Positions 8,377 to 21,300 of a stretch of 44,796 nucleotides of DNA are shown here, piece after piece. A program made the translations under genes and the position numbers. Position 1 is the stretch's first letter, and the number at the start of each line of letters is the position of its first letter. Under the pieces are notes generated by a model. It was given only the letters and a program-made list of their open reading frames with translations, did not search any database and had not been told where the DNA came from. This stretch comes from Zygnema circumcarinatum (lineage: Eukaryota; Streptophyta; Zygnematophyceae; Zygnematales; Zygnemataceae), in the NCBI GenBank assembly GCA_037447605.1, contig CM074804.1, forward strand, positions 1,347,005-1,391,800, written 5' to 3'.

Positions 8377-11300
8377 ATGGCGGCGTTGAGTAGCCGTGTT
8401 GGAGTATGCGGAACGAGCACAATCGCAGTAGCAGCATTAGAAAGTGGAAAGAAAACAAGCAAGATAAGCTCAGCAAGGAGTGTTTGCGGAAATATTGGCA
8501 ATGCCGGTATATCTCAGGTTAGTCTTTTCAGTAACAGGTGTGCAGGAGCTTCTGGAAAACACTTGGAGGGAAGGAAGAGCAGGACGGTGGTGCTGGCAGC
8601 TGAAAAGACTGCAGGTACGCGTTTATTTATGTTGGAGTTAACGTATGTGAGATTTGATGGTTCCATAACTTCGGGTAATATTCAGGTGCCAGATGCCAGC
8701 ATTGATTTAGCGTATACTTCAGCAATTATTGCTGGAAGTTTAGGTGCAGATCTGCCTTTTTAATTTTCTTTCTCTGTTTTAGCGGAGCTCGCTATTTCGC
8801 TTGGCCCTATATATTAGAACCGTGGCGCTTTTATCTCGTGTGTGTGAACTTACCATTGTTGAAGAACAACACCAACATTCAACTTGACTTACACGTGTTT
8901 GACCTAAAACGCTTCTCTCTCTCAAAGGGAGAAGGAGAAAGAGGGAGACAGAGAGACAGTGTGTGAGAGAGCGAGAGCGAGAGTGTGTGAGAGAGAGAAC
9001 CGTATGGTTACATGTATGTCTTTGAAGGATGTACGCTCACTGCAAGGACAGGAATCACTTTTTTTGATGTTTCTGACTTTGTTTTGTGTGCAGGCACTGC
9101 AACTGAGGAAGAGGTCGTTGACCAGAACATTCTTCAGTATTGCGAATTGACAAAGGGACCAAAGAAGACTCTTGGAGAGATGGAACAGGAATTCCTTTTG
9201 GCTCTTCAGGTATCGCGTGTTACTTGCAGACAGAAGCAGATCGAAGGATCCCGTACTTTGTTAGCAATCACTGTTTGTTGCTAGTCTGTGAGGATACCCA
9301 TTTCCTGACGCCATTTATCCCGGCATTTATGCTAATGATGTATACATCTATATGCTCATTCCTTTCTTGGCGGGATGACCAACGACAGCATGAAGTACAT
9401 TGGCATGATGGCGTTTCACAATCCTATTTGTTGGAAAAGTATACTCATTCGTTTACGATTTGTGGATGTATTGCAGTCATTTTACGTTGGCCAGGCACCA
9501 ATTATGAGCAATGAGGAATTCGACAATTTGAAAGAGGAGCTGCTCTGGGAAGGCAGCACTGTGGTTGTCCTGAGTGAGTCCTAATGACTGGAAGCTGCTG
9601 AATGTATACATTCAAACTTCAAGTGAAACGCTTTGAGTATATCTCTTCGTCAGAAACTGCCTGCTCTCAGTCTGTGATTTCTCGCCTTCACAAGGAGAAT
9701 AGCAAACAGGGGTTCCGCATAGTTGAAGCCGCTTCTGGTGTAACAGCGAAGTGATGGTTTGACATTTGCACGAATGGAGCTAATTTGAAACCATTTGCTG
9801 CTGCCTGTCTCAGGTCCGGCAGAGCAAAAATTTATGGAGGCTTCGCTTGCTTATCAGTCAGGGAAACCTTTCCTGAGTGACAAAGAATACGACCAACTGA
9901 AAGTTGAACTCAAGGCAGGCACTTTCTTCCTTTGTTAGCCTCTGGTTTCCAAGTAATTGGTTTTGACACACGTCCCAAGCGTACGAAAGCTTCAACTAAC
10001 GTCCGAAGCATGTATTTTTTCTTCCTGCTAAGTGAACTGGCATTTTTTCCTTTTTACGAAAGGGGCCTGTCAGGTCGTGCATTTCTTCATGCAGAAACAA
10101 AACAGCAAAGTGGCTATTGAAGGTCCGAGATGCAGTCTTCGATCCAGGAAGGTGAGGGCTGGTTGCCAATATGGTATTATGCATATGGTATATCAAGGTA
10201 CTTATTAATATATCAATATGATGTATGGTCAATATGATACCCGAGCTTCTATTCACTTCTGTCTCTCTCTCCCCCTCGCTCGCTCTCCTTTATGGAGAGC
10301 AAAAGTTACAATCAGAGCGGAATAGTTTGTTTTATTTTGTAATTTTCACCGGAAGCGCGCTGCTTCTTAAATATATTCGTTCACTTAACAGGCACTACCT
10401 CTTTTGGATGTCTTACCTTACTATTTCTGCGTACGGTATGGTATCTGGCTTCGTCATTCTTAGCCTTCCGAAATATAGTAAAATAAACACATTTTTCCCT
10501 TTTGCTGGACTGAAATATTTTCAAGTACTTATCTGACGATGATGCCAACTTGGGAAACTCTCTCTCTCTTTCTTTATTGGGATTGAAACTCTGCCATTTT
10601 GTTTCGTTTCAGATGTATAGTGACACTACTGTGGACTACTTGAGAATGACGCTTCTCAACCTGCCTGCGGCATTGGTTGCGTTGGGCGTGTATGTTCCTC
10701 CTCTGAACCGTATCCAATTCTTGGTTTTTTGTATCTGCTTTCCTCAAGCAGGCGGAAATGTACAAGTTTGTACGAGAATTTACGTTAACAATACATACTT
10801 CAATTCACGCATTGCAGCAATTTTAGGCTTGTGGAGCACTAAACCTGTTTGCAGCTCGACCGTGATACATGTCTTGGGATTATTCAGGAGTTTAATGGTA
10901 ATTACGTTGGCATGTGGCATTACTTGACTTACATGCGATTGTCGTGTTCCTTGCAGTGTCTTCTTTTTGGATGATATCACCGGCTTCGAAATCACTTACT
11001 TGCTGGAGGTATGTGAGCAGGAACGCTGCTTTTTTCTTCTGCATTTCTCACCCCACTGAATGACTTAGCTGTAGTAGCCGATGTTACTGCAATTCGTTCT
11101 GAACAGTTCCTGTTTCCTTTTTGAATTTTTGAATTTGACACTGCGCCATGCCCACTGCATTCGGATTTTTTGAAAGCCGAAATTTTAGGATTCCGTACTT
11201 ATGTCATTGTGCAGAGAAATAAAAATTTCCAACAGAGTCATGTCTGGCGCTGCTGAAAAGCTTTTGCACTAAAGACGTAATTGCGTTTGGTTTGAACTTT

Positions 11301-12201
11301 TGGTTTCAAACAGCCACCCTTTCATGAGGTCAAGCAATTGAGTTCCTGCTTCCAACAAGATAACCTTACTCTGGTTTTGTTGGATGCAGCTGCCGGAGCC
11401 ATACAGCTTTATCTTCACATGGTTCATTGTGCTGCCGGCCACCTACCTCATAGCACAAACGATCACTAACTACATCTTTAGAGATTTCTTGATTCTAAAT
11501 GTAAGTCAATTCATTGTGAACCCATAAATAGGTGCGTTGTTAGTGGCTTTCAGCTGGAGCTACAATGAAATGAACAGCAAGGACGCATGGAAGTTTGAGG
11601 CTGTTCGGTTCTGAGTAACTAAAATAGTTGAGTCGGACATTTTAGGGTCAAGCTGGCTGCGAGCTTTCTTTCCTCTCTCAGAGAATGCTGTAGCCATTCT
11701 AGTGCTAAATTATGATACTTGTTGGTTTGTCTGTGCTGCAGGGCCCTTGCCCCAGCTGTGGCGTGAGCAACGTCAGCTTTTTTGGCACCATTTTGACGGT
11801 TGCGAATAACTCCAGGACAAACGACGTGAAGTGTGAATCGTACGTAATTCATTCCTTGCTCGTATCACTCCAGAAACCTTCATGCAGATGCATTCCAGTA
11901 ACCTTCATACTGAAGCCTTTATAGTTGAAATGACATGCAGTACGCCAACCAAGTGCTACTTCCACAACACCATACATTACGTGACCTTCCAAACATTTCC
12001 ATACATTCCAGGAAGTAAAGAGGTGCTCACATTGCGTGCATACGTCATCAATTGTGCAGCCGAATTAAGGAGTGTGGGATGTGGAAACGTTCATTTGTGT
12101 GGTGCAGATGCGGATCCATCCTGAGGTTTGATGTGGACAACAGGACGATCACTCTTGAGGCCTTGCCGGGAGAGAAGCCTTCGAAGCCCGCAAAAGCTTA
12201 A
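8377..12201 (+). CDS. PGRL1: PGR5-like protein 1 (PGRL1), chloroplast thylakoid
   Basis: Ten exons give 346 residues: 8377-8614, 9094-9209, 9477-9573, 9814-9914, 10095-10151, 10613-10689, 10957-11008, 11390-11500, 11742-11839, 12108-12201. All frames join. With PGR5 the family mediates antimycin-sensitive cyclic electron flow around photosystem I in thylakoids. Residues 1 to about 75 are Ser/Ala/basic-rich, as expected of a transit peptide. Signature blocks include KKTLGEMEQEFLLALQ, IMSNEEFDNLKEELLWEGS, EGPRCSLRS, FFLDDITGFEITY and LPEPYSFIFTWF. Two membrane segments fall near residues 213-233 and 253-272. Six cysteines stand at the family positions: 96, 197 and two CxxC pairs, 286/289 and 314/317, the redox and iron-binding set. 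Intron 4 uses a GC donor (AAG|GCAGGC); the others are GT-AG. AATAAA lies at 12511. Confidence 0.97.
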
Positions 12202-14165
12202 GGTAAGATTCTTTTCGGGGAGGAATACTCGGAGACTTCTTGTTTAGTGATGAATTATGGAATGCCTCTCCACATTAGCATTGACGATTAATTTTATCCC
12301 TATGTGGCGTATGCACAAGTTGGAATCGAGTTTGCATATCTATGAAAGATGGAAGGAGGTGGCGTGGAGAAAGGGGAAAGGCAGGAGTGGAAGAGGAAGT
12401 CGGAGAGAGGGGGGATGACGAAGAGTCGGAAGGGCGGGCGGAGAGCGTTTTTTCAAGTTCCCGCCCACAATGCATTTTCAATTTGGTCTGGTGGGGATTG
12501 TGAATGAGTCAATAAAGTGGATAAGTCAGAAGAGGAATAGTTGACAACACTGGTAGAAGTGGGATCCTGCTCTTGTGCAATACTTATACCTGCAGTTATT
12601 CAGCATAGTTAGTGATTTTTCAAGTGTTATCTCAGAGTCTGCCTGTCTGTCAGCCTGTCCGTCTGTCTTGCTGTCGGAACCTTTTTTTTTTCTTTGATTA
12701 GCTCCTAACCTGCGCACCAGCCTGCTTCTGTGCAGCTCCGTTTATAACAACCCTGCAAGCGTCATTCAACGGAACTGAGCACCCTGTACCGTTCTTTATG
12801 TATCCGGATAACTTTACGGTGATGTTCAGCATGAGGTCTTCGCTAACGGAGTGAGAGGAACTCCATGTGAAATGTGTCGAACCGAAAAATGTGAGAATGT
12901 ATGCATTCATAGACTATGCTTTGTGCTCACATAGATAGACTGTTGAGCTGTGAAATTAGGTTTGTTTGGATTATTTCTTATTATGTTCCTGCTTGAGGGT
13001 TCAGGGTTGAGCAAGTTTCGTAAGCATTGATAGTCTGCAGTTTAGGCGCTTATCAGCCACATGGAATAGTTACACAGCGGATTTCAGTGAAGCGGGAGTT
13101 TGTTACGGCGAGAAACGCCGTTACTGGACGAAACAAATAGAGTGGGATTGGAGGGTTTGCATTTTCAAGTGTGGGAATCTGAAATCGGGGTTTTGGTTGG
13201 TTCAGTAGCGCGGACAGTGTGTGCGGAAAAGCGTGTGCCTTCATTTTCGAAGAACCCTAAAACTCGAAATACCTACAATCCTAAACCCCTTAGTGCTTTA
13301 AATGTCAAACGAAAACCCTTAAAGTCCCGTATAGAATAAATTTCCTAGTAAAAAAAGGCCTCTATTAGTTAATCATATATCTGTAGTTGTTCTAACTTGC
13401 AGGGGCTATACTTCAGAGAATTTAACAAGAAAAAACGCACTCACACAGATTTGCTGTTCTCAAAGCAACCAACTGTGAGCGTATGCAGGACCGCTGACTG
13501 TGCACACTGCACAAGACCTGGCTCTGGGCGGTTTAGTACTTCCTGCGTTAACCGAAAGACGACATAACACCGCCATGCCATATTGTATCGTATCGTATCG
13601 TGCCGTATATCGAGGGGAAAAGGTGGGGGAACACCCTGGGAACCCTAAAATCATCAGGTAAATAACGGAATTCGGAATGTCGACATTTGATAAAATCAAA
13701 GGAATCCAAAGCATAGATTTTCGCAGCAGTTTCTCATTTCTAAAGATGGTCGAAAATCGACAAACATCGAGGTGAAACACCCCGTCATGGGGCACGGTTT
13801 GACGGGTCTAGGGCCAACACGTGTCCTGCCCGCAAATCTTTTATGAGCCTTGCGCCGAACTGCCCGCGCGAGCGGTCAGAAATAACTTAATTCGTTTTCT
13901 ATTTTCAAGCCTTGAAAAGTAAAATGCGCGGATACGTTAACTGTAAGAGAAGAAATTATTTTTTCCGAAGTCATTGCCCGTTGACCACATTCCTGTCCAA
14001 TTCCATAATTTAAAAATAAAAATAAAAATTATTTTCCATATGGGTCTGCGGTCAAGCGCGGAGGCAGTCAACGGAGTGTCCTCCGGCGACTTTTTTGTCC
14101 GTACGACGACGCGGCGCCGCGTTGAATCGGAAGGGGCCGGTAAGGCCGGGAGGGCGGCAGCGCGC
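12202..14165. other. Spacer between PGRL1 and the COBRA gene
   Basis: The PGRL1 3' UTR with AATAAA at 12511-12516 lies at the left. The rest is AT-rich with a few CCCTAAA remnants near 13250-13325. No exon, RNA gene or element is supported. The right end rises into GC-rich promoter sequence with CGGCGCCGCG just before the TATA box. Confidence 0.5.
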
Positions 14166-14173
14166 TATATAAG
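14166..14173 (+). promoter_or_regulatory. TATA box of the COBRA gene
   Basis: TATATAAG in a GC-rich setting, 249 bp upstream of the start codon, followed by a GA-rich leader. It is the clearest TATA box in the window. Confidence 0.75.
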
Positions 14174-14421
14174 GGACGGGGAGGTAGAGGGAGGCAAAGC
14201 GACGAAAGAGAGAGGGAGAGAGAGTGGGAGTGAGAGAGACGGAGAGGGGTAGAGAGAGGGAAGCGAGAAACAGGCGGGGAGGAGGAAAGAGAGAAATACG
14301 GGGGAGAGGGAGAGAGGGAGGGGAGAAACAGAAGAAGAGTGAGAGGGAGAGAGCGAGGGAGGGAGAGAGGAGGGGAGGGAAGCGAGAAGTGTGTGTGTGT
14401 GAGAGAGAGATAGTTTGAAGT

Positions 14422-17147
14422 ATGGACAGGAAATTACGCTTTTGCATTGTGCTCGTCGCTGTTCTATGTGTGACATCCGTCGCACGTGCGAAGGACTTGG
14501 ACCCAAACGGAGTTGTGGAGGTCACATGGAGCGTGCTGACGTGGACGGCGGATGGCTACGTGGCGGAAGTGCAGATCACCAACAAGCAGGCCTACCGCGC
14601 GCTGTACGGATGGTACCTAGGCTTCGCGTGGACGGAGAAGGAGCTCATATGGGGCGCAATGGTGAGGTTCTATGCTGGACAGTTGAGGGCCAGTTAGAAC
14701 TGGAAGGAGAGGTTTTGAGTGAAGGGTTGTGGGGTTCAAGGGAGTGAGGTTTGGGCATAGTGGGAGCTACAATGTGGTGATTTTTAATGGCTATTAGTTC
14801 AAGAAGGTTAACTGCTAACTAATCAAACAACGTTGGGGGGGGAGGGGCAGGGCGCGGAGGCCACAATGCAGGGAGACTGTTCGAACAAAACTGCACCGGG
14901 AGGAGCTGTACCTCACAGGTAGGGAGGGAGAAAAAGAGAGAGAGAGAAAGTGAGTGGAGGGGAAAATGGGGAGAGGGGGATAGGGAGGGAGGGGGGAAAG
15001 TAGGGGAGGCAGAAAGAGGAAGGAGAAAGGAGGAAGACAAAGGGGGCAGAGTGATTGGAAAAGATAGAGATTAGGAATAGGGACAGAGGAAAAGGGAGAA
15101 GGATAGGAAGAAAGGAAGATTGGGCAAGGGTAGAGCGAGGGGGAGAGAAGGGAGAGAGAGATTGAGGACGGACGGAGAGAAGGGGGAATGGAGCCAGTGA
15201 GAGAGAGGGAAAAAAACGATTTTAACGCACGCCTCTGCACGTGTGCTGCGCAGTTGTGAGGCGAACCCTGTCATGGAGGACCTGCTTCCCACTGCTGACG
15301 TCAGCGTAACTGTGGCCAACTGCTGCCGGGCGGGCATCCTGCAATCCTGGGCCCAAAATGGAAGCTACCCAGTCTCAACTTTCAGGGTAACCTCTCACTC
15401 TCCTTCTGTCCCTCATCCTTACCTTCTCTCTCTTACCCCATGTCACTCTTTCTTTCTCCTCCCGCTCCCCTCCCCTCCTCCCTCTCTTTTCCGCTCCTCT
15501 TCTCCCTCTCCCTTCCCTCTTCTCGCTACCTTTTTGCTTTCTTTCTTTCTTTCTTTCATTCTGGTCTCTTGTTGTCCTCTCCAATTCTCGACCTTTTCTC
15601 CTACTCCCCCCCCCTCTCCTCCTTGTATTGCTTCCTTGTCCCTTACGAATCCCCTCTACACCACTCTCCCTCCATCTTCCTCTCACAATTCCTTCTCTCT
15701 CCCATGCAACAGATTACGGTCGGCGCAGCAGGGAACACGATCGACACCGTTGTTCCCCCCACAAACTTCACGTAAGCCGCCACTTGCTCTAATCCTCAAT
15801 TCTCAAACCCTAAATCCCCAAAACCAAATTACCCAAAAAATTACAAAACCCAACGCAGAAAACTCTAAAGCCCCCAAACCCAAAACCTCAAAACGCTAAA
15901 ACCGAAGTGCCCTCCCCTCCACATTGTTCAACCTTACTGAAATTCCCACAACTCTGAAAATCATTCATTTTCTTTTCTTCATTCTCTTCTTCCTTCCAGA
16001 CTGAACGGTGATGATTACTCCTGTACGGCCCCCGAAATTGTCAACGCCTCTATGTACCTTGCGGACTCCGGTCGCCGCTATACTCAAGCCTTCCGTACAT
16101 ACAAAGTCAACTGCAGCTACGCCCAAGTTGAAGCAGAGCCCGTCCCCGGATGCTGCGTCTCCCTCTCCTCCTTCTACAACTCCTCCCTCTCCGCCTGCCC
16201 CTCTTGCTCCTGCGCGTGCGGGGCCTTCTCGGAGGGTGATGTTCTGTGCGACACGAGCTCCACCCTCCCGCCCTACATCACTCCGGCGGCCAGCGACATC
16301 ACCTCGGCGACATCACCGTATGCGCGGGAGTGCTCGGCGGACGGCTGCCCCGTCAGCGTCCATTGGCACATTCAGGTGGGTTTGCACCTCCCAACAAAAC
16401 CCACCTTTTAGAATTTCGTATAAACAAAAATGCCTTCAGAAACTCCGACATATGTCCTCACCCGTGCTCGCTCGCTGCCGGTTCTCCTCTTGCAGGCGAA
16501 CTATGTGGGCTACTTCGAGGTGCTCCTAACCATCACCAACCGCATGCTGTACCAAAACTACTCCCATTGGACCCTCACAGTGGAGCATCCCTCCCTCGCG
16601 AACATCACTCGAATCGACGGCGTTGAGAGCCGCAGCATCCTCCCCTTCGGAGTGAACAACACGGCCGTACTGTACGGAACGCCGTCTTATTCGGACTTCC
16701 TGCAGCAGGCCCCGGGGTACCTCCAGGCGACGCTGCTTATAGGGAAGGGGCCCGCCTTCACGCTCAAGGACGGCTATGGCTTCCCCACAGTGAGTAATAA
16801 TAGTAGGGCAGGGAGAGCTTGGAGAGTTATAGGGTGAGGGTTTATTCGATTGGAGGGCATGTTCCAATAGCGGTTTTGGGTTAAAGTTTGAGGTTTAATG
16901 ATTTGGAAATTTTGTTTTTTTTTTGTTTTTTTTTTTAATAATGAATGTTGGGGTTAAACGAGGTTTTAATTTGTTTGGAGTTTTTTGTTCCCGTGTGCAG
17001 AACATTCTGTTTAACGGCCAGACATGTGTCATGCCGACGTGGTACCCCACGCTGCCAAGTGGCGCGCCCCGATTGGTCGGCCCCGCCACGCTGGCGGTTG
17101 GGATCGTCTCCGTACTACTCTCCATGTTCTGCATCTCACTTTTTTAA
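14422..17147 (+). CDS. COB/COBL: COBRA-family GPI-anchored extracellular protein
   Basis: Seven exons join without frame error into 438 residues: 14422-14661, 14851-14918, 15254-15386, 15713-15771, 16000-16375, 16496-16789, 17001-17147. The family acts at the outer plasma membrane in cellulose microfibril orientation and oriented growth. Residues 1-23 form a signal peptide (FCIVLVAVLCVTSVARA). The LDPNG...V(L)TWTADGYVA block starts the mature protein, followed by GDCS, an ANCC block and GCCVSLSSFYNSS with the diagnostic CCVS at residues 218-221, then a cysteine-rich CPSCSCACG stretch. Several N-x-S/T sites are present. The C-terminus is a hydrophobic tail (LAVGIVSVLLSMFCISLF) after a small-residue stretch, as expected for a GPI signal. 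Length fits the COB/COBL4-like clade (about 430-460) and not the longer COBL7 type. AATAAA lies at 17175-17180. Confidence 0.96.
14919..15253 (+). repeat. GA-rich COBRA intron 2
   Basis: The intron is almost wholly GGGAGA/GAAAG purine sequence in the sense strand. The next intron (15387-15712) is almost wholly pyrimidine. Confidence 0.85.
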
Positions 17148-17700
17148 ATTAAATTTGTGTATTATTAAATAGAAAATAAAACGTATGCTGAAATGTAGCA
17201 GCATAAACCCCCAATTATTTCGAACCCGTTTGGGTTCTGGCTGTATGGCAGAGCAGAAAATTGCTTCGTTGAAACCGCATGCGGAAATTAGATTTTCGTT
17301 AAGCGGAGGGATTATTTACAGCCAGCAGAAAATTGTACAGCGGGAGGAAGGAGGGTTTTAAGGCTATTTGTACCCCATTTAAATTGTTTCAATTATTTGA
17401 TGGATCGGATCGGCAGCTTTCAATCTGAATAGGAACTATCTGCTTAAAACCAGGTTCCCAGGCCGCTACACTTTTTGTTTCGAGAAAATAAAGGACAAAT
17501 TGCTCTTTTTTTTTCTTCCAGAGGTGCGAGTCTCTGTACATAATATTTTACCATACTGGACTTACCTTCCAACAAAATCTCTCGTGCGCAATCTGTTTTT
17601 TTTTTTTTTTTTTTTTTTGCAAAAGAAAATCAAAACTGTGAATCGCTTGAGTGGGCTGCCCGGCGTTCGTACTTTTCTGAAATCCGTACACCACCTGCTG
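17148..17700. other. COBRA 3' UTR and AT-rich spacer
   Basis: The poly(A) signal is at 17175. The rest is AT-rich with poly-T at about 17598-17620. No exon is supported. Confidence 0.55.
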
Positions 17701-17711
17701 CAAATCCATGC

Positions 17712-18150
17712 CACGTGTCCACGGCCGCCTCCACGTCAGACTGAAAGAGCCAATCAGCCTCCGGTCCCCCTCTCCTCATCTGTGGGCCTCTAGTGGAACC
17801 AATCACCGTCCACCACGTGGCAGCGAATGGAGAGCCTCCCATTGGCGGTTTTCCCCTGCTCAGTGGGAGCCAATCACGGGATGCCACGCAGTCATACATG
17901 ACGTGGCAGCCCGTGATTAGTCCGTCTTGTCACGTGGAAGTCCCGCCCCCTGACGGTCGTAGGGCCGCCACGTATGCCTTCGTCAATCGGGAACGTCCTT
18001 TTCCAATTAAACGACGCCACGTGGCAGTCAACCAAAGGACGGTCAAAGCCAGTCAAACCATACCCATGCCACGTCTGCGCTGGCACCGAACCGCGCCATT
18101 CCACGTGTCATGCCGACCACGTGGCGCCCGGTCGACCAGTCCCACCACGT
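17712..18150. promoter_or_regulatory. Dense G-box and CCAAT-box cluster upstream of ProDH
   Basis: Perfect CACGTG lies at 17712, 17814, 17931, 18018, 18102 and 18118. Further ACGT cores are at about 17733, 17901, 17969, 18070 and 18147. CCAAT boxes lie at 17750, 17799 and 17870, with reverse ATTGG at 17841. The cluster ends about 190 bp before the ProDH start. CACGTG/ACGTGGC are known bZIP and bHLH sites and CCAAT binds NF-Y; use in vivo is inferred. Confidence 0.7.
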
Positions 18151-18336
18151 TTCTAGAGGCTCCCTCTGCTTACTGCGAACTGCTTTTAGGGTTTGAGAGC
18201 GCAAGTCGCTGAGCTTCTCTGCGAGGGTTCAGGACTCCCTGCAGCGGGCAGGAGACCAGTCTCTTCAATTTTTTTTCTTTCTTTTTTGAAAGCTTTTCCT
18301 TTGTCATTGTTGCAGTAGTTTCTGCTTCCCCCTGCG

Positions 18337-21300
18337 ATGCCTGCGCTGCAATGGAAATCTTTCTTTTTTGGCCCTCCGCAGAAGCAAAATTTTCGAAAGT
18401 CTGCCCAGATTTTAGTAAGTTCATTCTATTCGCCGGCGTTGCAGGAAGCGGATATTTTGAAAGGTTTTAGGGGAAATTTACGGCTTCCCGAAGCAGCTCT
18501 TTCTCCCGCTATCCCATCAAATCCCTACAATTTCTTATCGCAAAAAAAATTATTTTCAAATCCGGCCCAACATCAGGAAGCCCCTCCTGAACCCCTCCCT
18601 TCCCTCTTCCCCTCCCAAAAGCCCAAAACCCACATAAACCCTAACCCCCTCCCACACTCCTTTGCACCCCTTGAAGCCCCCCAAACCCTAAAACCCCCCT
18701 ACAAGCCCCACAACCCAAATTCCTCCAATGTCCCTGAACCCCTCCCAAACCCTAATTCCCCCGATTCCCCACCAAACCCAAATACCGAAATTCTTGATCT
18801 CGACAATGCGCGCGACCTCTTCCGCCGCCTGTCCACGTCGGAGCTCGCCTCCGCGCTGTTGAATTTGGAGCTGGCGGCCAATGGGACGGCGGTGGATATG
18901 GGCACAGCGGTTCTGCGCTCTGATTGGCTGCGGCGGAGCGCGCTGGGTGTGCCCCTAATGGCGGCCATACGGAGGACGGGATACGCGCACTTCTGCGCTG
19001 GGGAGACGGCGGAGGAGGCGGCCAAAACCCTCCGCAGGATGTGGGAGCTGGGGCTCAAGGGCATTCTGGACTTCAGGTGCAGGGGGAGAGGGCCCCTTCG
19101 CGCCCCCCTCTCCCCCTCTCTCTCTCTTTCTCTCTCTGTCTCTCTCTCTCTCTCTAGACCTCTCGACCTCCCTCTCTCTCCCCCTCGCTAGCCCCTCGTT
19201 CTCTCTCTCTCTAACTCCTCTCCCCCTCTAGCCCCTCTTCCTCTCTCTCGCTCTCTCTCTCTCTAGCCCCCCCTCTCGCTCTCCCTCCTTAGAACCCCAC
19301 TCTCTCTGTCTCTCTGCCTCTCTTTTGCTCTCTGATTTTTCTCTCAGCTTTGCTGGCTCTCTCTCGGCCATTCTGTCTGCATCTTCCTCCGCCACACCCT
19401 CTTGCTGTTGTGTCCCTCTCCCACTCGCTCACACTCTCCTGGTCCTACCTCTACCTCTGCCTCTGCCCCTCCCCCCCTCTCTCGTTCTCTCTCTCACTCT
19501 CCCTCACCTGTGTACCTCATCTGGCATCATTTCCTTGCTGAATCAAATTCATCGATTTCGGACATGCAGCGTGGAAGATGCGCATGATTCCGAAACTTGC
19601 GATCGAAATCTCGACGGATTTTTACGGACTATTCGACTAACAGCGGACCTTCCAGAAGAATCGGTGCGTCTCTCTTTTTTTTTTTATATATACATATATT
19701 TTAGTTTGGAGTTTCTTTCTTTTGTTTTTTTACTTTTACATTATAAAGCTTTGGACTTTTTGACATCTGGGATTTCAGAGTTTTGGCTTCTACGGTCCTT
19801 TCCCACTCTTCTGCACAATACTCAGAATTTCAACGACTCGTGCTATTTCTTGAATCAACTGAAACCCTCAAAGTCCAAGTCCAGTAACGACCCTCTTTTA
19901 ATAGCTAAAACCCCTCCGAACCCTAAAAAATGCGGTTTTTTTTTTTTTTTTTTAGGTTAGTTTTGCGTGTGTGAAGGTGACCGCTCTCTGCCCTCTCTCC
20001 ACTCTCTCCCGCGCCTCCTCCCTCCTCCGTTGGCATCACCTCCACCCTCTCTCCCGCCCTCCATGGCTGCTCCCCTCCCTCCCTGTGCTGGCCCCGGAAA
20101 GCCCCATTTTCCATGTAACGGAGCCCGTTCCGTTGTCCGCTGAAGAGGAGAGAAACTTCCTGGAAGCGTACCAACGGCTGCGCGCCATCTGTCACGAATG
20201 TGAAGCACATGGAATTCCGTTATTAGTTGACGCGGAATACTTTTCCGTAGAACCGGCCATAGATCACCTCGCACATGCGGCAGCCCTAGAATTCAACAAA
20301 GAAGTTCCGCGAGTTTATTCAACAGTGCAGTGCTATTTGAAAGACTCCATTTTCCGGTTGAGAAATTCGCTCGATGCGGCCAAGAAAATGGGAATTCCGT
20401 TTGGAGTGAAGTTGGTGCGAGGCGCGTATTTGACTCGCGAGTCAAAGTTGGCCAAGGAGATGGGAGTGGAGAGCCCCATATTTGGGGCGATAGAAGACAC
20501 GCATCGCTGCTATGACCAGTGCGCGGCGATGATGCTGGAGGCGGCGGGAGAGGGAGAGAGGGAGAGAGGGAGAGGGAGAGGGAGCGATGTGAGAGTGCTT
20601 CTGGCTACGCATAACTACGAGTCAGGTGAGCGGGGGGGAGGGAAAAGGGTGAGAGTCTGCGGTGTATCTGTAGTGAGTCTTCTTTCTGCGATTTTAGGGT
20701 CCTGGAGGGGTTTAAGGCTTCATGGGAGTTTTGAGGACAGTCCCTGAACCCCATGTCATTGGCACTCCTCTCTCCCTCTCTCTCTCCCCCCTCTCTCTCT
20801 CTCTCTCTCACAACGCTGCTGCTTTGGAAAACCCAATTGTCAGACCCCGTCTCCCTCTCCACACACAGTTCACGGAAGCACGTGCCAACTATCTCCCAGC
20901 CCTAAACCCTAAACCCTGACCATTACACCCTACTGCCTAATCCATAATCCTTTAACCCTAACCCCTAATTCCTAAACCCTAACCCCTCCTCACCCTAGAA
21001 CCTACACCTTATCCCTTCAACGCCAAGCCCTCTGAACCCCTTAAAACCCTTAGCGCTGACCTTGACCCTTAAACCCCTAACCCCTACCCCGTTAGCCCTA
21101 GCCCCTATATCGCAACATATAACACCCGAAAACTCTAACACCCCTAAAAACCCTAAACCCCTAACACCCTAACACGCTAAAACCCTACAACCCTAAATCC
21201 CTAAAACCCTAACCCTAACACCCTTAAATCCCTAAACCCCTAAAACCCTAACACCCTAAACCCCTCAAACCCTAACGCCCTAAACCCCTCAAACCCTACT

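Noticed and set aside
13974-14525. Frames around the COBRA leader
   Set aside because: GA/CT low complexity; the TATA box and COBRA start explain the region.
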